A stretch of 7,429 bases of DNA from Armatimonadota bacterium (lineage in GTDB: Bacteria > Armatimonadota > Zipacnadia > Zipacnadales > UBA11051), in assembly GCA_003542955.1 (NCBI GenBank), contig DPJP01000232.1, forward strand, positions 1 through 7,429, read 5' to 3'. The position numbers and the translations under genes are program-made. Under the pieces are notes generated by a model that saw only the letters and a program-made list of their open reading frames with translations, was not told where the DNA came from and made no database searches. This document shows, in pieces, positions 6,094 through 7,429 of this stretch; within the stretch, counting starts at the first letter, position 1; each line of letters starts with the position of its first letter.

Positions 6094-6402
6094 TCAGTCA
6101 TCGACCCTCTCGACGGCGAAGATCACGGGCCGGTAGCCGTCGGTACAGCAGGTGACCGTCTTGCCGGGCTTCGAGCTGACGAAGTTGCCGCCCCGCGCGA
6201 GCGTCACCACGTAGGTGTGGATCGCCGCCCAGGCCCAGCTACAGAAGCCCTCCGGCATCGCCAGGCTCCTGCCGTCGACTATGAATACCTGCCCGTCATG
6301 GAGCATCTCACACGGCCCATGAAAGCCGGGGCCGTACTGTTCCGCCGCATCTTCATTGAACGTGCGCCTGAGAACGGTGATCCGGATGTCAGCCATGACC
6401 AT
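6094..6402 (-). CDS. TIGR04076 family small protein
   Basis: This 102-residue protein closely fits the TIGR04076 family as I remember it. It has an N-terminal ITVLRRTFNEDAAEQY segment, GPCEM with Cys31, an EGFCSWAWAAIHTYV block (residues 51-65, Cys54), a GGNF motif (71-74), a CCTDGYRPVIF block (85-95) and a final ERVDD. The length matches the family's usual 90-100 residues. The four cysteines (31, 54, 85, 86) are suggestive of metal binding or redox chemistry, but the family's function is unknown to me. The ATG at 6402 is preferred over the ATG two codons later because AAGGAG lies 8 bases upstream of it. It sits between the UroD-like gene and the radical SAM operon. The 149-base gap that follows leaves its link to that operon uncertain. 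Confidence 0.85.
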   Translation of the reverse strand: MVMADIRITVLRRTFNEDAAEQYGPGFHGPCEMLHDGQVFIVDGRSLAMPEGFCSWAWAAIHTYVVTLARGGNFVSSKPGKTVTCCTDGYRPVIFAVERVDD

Positions 6403-6410
6403 GTTCTATA

Positions 6411-6416
6411 CTCCTT
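6411..6416 (-). promoter_or_regulatory. Ribosome binding site of the TIGR04076 gene
   Basis: The minus strand reads AAGGAG here, 8 bases before the ATG at 6402. This decides the start in favour of the first of two nearby ATG codons. Confidence 0.75.
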
Positions 6417-6469
6417 GCACGGGTTCTATGTCGATGCGGTGAGTGCGCTCCGGTACGCATGGATGCTCC

Positions 6470-7429
6470 TCACATGTCCTCGCACATCTCCCCGATCAGG
6501 CGAACAAGCTCGATATCCCCATCCGGCGGTACCTGATCGGCGACACCGAGGATGAAGCGCCCGTGGTCCCAGTGTGCCTCGATGACCGCCTCCACGTGCC
6601 GCCTGATGTCGTCGGCGACAAACGGCGGAGCGAACATCGCCCCCGGCACCCCGCCGAACAGAACCACATCCGGCCCCGCCAGCTCCCGCAGCTCCGCGAT
6701 GCCGACGTCGCCCGTCGGTTGCGGCGTCAGGGCCTCGACGAAGTCCAGTCCCGCCTCGACCAGCAGGCCCAGGAGCGGCCGCACAGCGCCATCGAGGTGC
6801 GCGCCGATCTTCTTTCCGGCGGCATGGAGCTGCTCGGCGCGCATGACGTAGTAGTCGAACTGGTAGCGCCTGAACCAGCCCGCCATCACATCTCCCGCGA
6901 GGTTGTCCGGCAACTCTACAAACGGCGTATCCAGTGCCGCCGCGGCCTCGTAGACCGGGTCCGCCGCCCGCCCGAGCGCATCCAACGTCGCTCGCAACTG
7001 CTCCGGCACGTCCGCTTCCAGATAGGCGAAGCTCTCAACGCCGCTCCACTGCGCGAGCATCTGGGAGACCGGCGAGCGCGTCGGCAGAACGGTCGGGTGG
7101 CCCTGCTCGCCTGCGATGGCCTTGAGCGTCTCGAACCTCTCCGGGGCCGGCGTGACCACGGTTGCCTCCGCGATGTAGGTCAGCACGCGCAGGTCATCGG
7201 GGGCCCGGACCGGCCACCGCGTGGGCGCGGAGCTGTACGTCGCGGGCAGGTAGGTGTACTCGGCGACGATCTCGCCGACGGGTGTGCTCCAGCGCGTCGT
7301 GGTGACGTTGCCATCCTGCGCGCTTGATGTCTCGACGCCGTCGTAGCGGATGCTCGCCGCCGAGGCGTAGCCGAGGTAGTAGCCGACATGGTAGTCGGCA
7401 TGGAGTCTGACAAAGCCCTCGTCGCCCTC
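6470..7429 (-). CDS. Uroporphyrinogen decarboxylase superfamily protein (5'-truncated by window edge)
   Basis: The frame is open from the window edge to the TGA at 6470-6472, giving 319 residues with the N terminus missing. There is no in-frame stop, and the GTG at 7186 is internal because family-like sequence continues upstream of it (a TPVGEIVAEY stretch). It looks like the UroD/MtaA/CmuA TIM-barrel superfamily: a TPVG segment, a PVRAPDDLRVLTYI segment, KKIGAHLDG near fragment residues 206-214, LFGGVPG near 257-263 and a closing ADQVPPDGDIE. The family includes heme-pathway HemE and methyl-cobamide:coenzyme M-type methyltransferases. MtaA-like enzymes use an HxCG zinc site; here the similar position reads HLDG, so thiol methyl transfer by that mechanism is doubtful. 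It is probably one of the many diverged UroD-like paralogs of unknown substrate. It lies 67 bases upstream of the next gene, so co-transcription is possible but not shown. Confidence 0.85.
   Translation of the reverse strand, partial: EGDEGFVRLHADYHVGYYLGYASAASIRYDGVETSSAQDGNVTTTRWSTPVGEIVAEYTYLPATYSSAPTRWPVRAPDDLRVLTYIAEATVVTPAPERFETLKAIAGEQGHPTVLPTRSPVSQMLAQWSGVESFAYLEADVPEQLRATLDALGRAADPVYEAAAALDTPFVELPDNLAGDVMAGWFRRYQFDYYVMRAEQLHAAGKKIGAHLDGAVRPLLGLLVEAGLDFVEALTPQPTGDVGIAELRELAGPDVVLFGGVPGAMFAPPFVADDIRRHVEAVIEAHWDHGRFILGVADQVPPDGDIELVRLIGEMCEDM

Noticed and set aside
5613..6101. N-terminal extension of the radical SAM frame back to 6101 (645 residues in total)
   Set aside because: The extra 163 residues are low-complexity Arg/Pro-rich sequence lying antiparallel in frame over the zinc-ribbon gene, whose product has clear helices and CX2C pairs. 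GAGGAGGAG before the GTG at 5612 gives a much better start.
6470..7429. Calling the UroD-like gene hemE
   Set aside because: The sequence is too diverged, the N-terminal RxPxWxMRQAGR region characteristic of HemE lies outside the window or is absent, and the visible motifs fit the broader superfamily only.
1..7429. tRNA, rRNA, CRISPR array or transposase gene
   Set aside because: Looked for by eye on both strands; no cloverleaf, repeat-spacer array or transposase-like protein was seen.

Overview
The window is GC-rich bacterial DNA. Every gene I can support is on the minus strand, so the genes read from high to low coordinates. The organism cannot be named from sequence alone. A diverged UroD-superfamily paralog, a TIGR04076-type small protein and SPASM-type peptide modification genes would fit an environmental lineage such as Armatimonadota, Planctomycetota or Hydrogenedentota, but that is a weak inference.

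Layout in transcription order. (1) 7429-6470: the 3' part of a uroporphyrinogen-decarboxylase-superfamily gene, cut by the window edge. (2) 6402-6094: a small TIGR04076-family protein with a good ribosome binding site. (3) A 149-base gap with no gene. (4) 5944-5609: a small two-helix membrane protein with a C-terminal zinc ribbon. (5) 5612-4164: a radical SAM/SPASM enzyme with a PqqD-like (RRE) N-terminal domain, whose GTG start overlaps the previous stop (GTGA). (6) 4137-2848: a paralog of that enzyme with the same RRE-core-SPASM layout, but with the CX3CX2C cluster loop and the GGEP motif gone, so probably a pseudoenzyme. (7) 2851-1034: a DUF2207-like protein with a signal peptide, three membrane helices and a C-terminal tail of seven Gly followed by alternating Cys-Ala; it overlaps gene 6 by ATGA. 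(8) 1027-299: a class I SAM-dependent methyltransferase starting 6 bases after gene 7. (9) 298-1: no gene seen, one long inverted repeat.

Genes 4 to 8 look like one tightly packed, translationally coupled operon. My reading is a peptide-modification system whose substrate is not a short precursor peptide. It appears to be the Cys-Ala tail of a full-size membrane protein. The two RRE-bearing proteins, one catalytic and one apparently catalytically dead, would bind and modify that tail, which is predicted to lie in the cytoplasm. The methyltransferase may act on the same tail. The zinc-ribbon membrane protein may be a membrane-side partner. The domain calls rest on visible motifs; the substrate and partner assignments are inference from gene order and the tail sequence.
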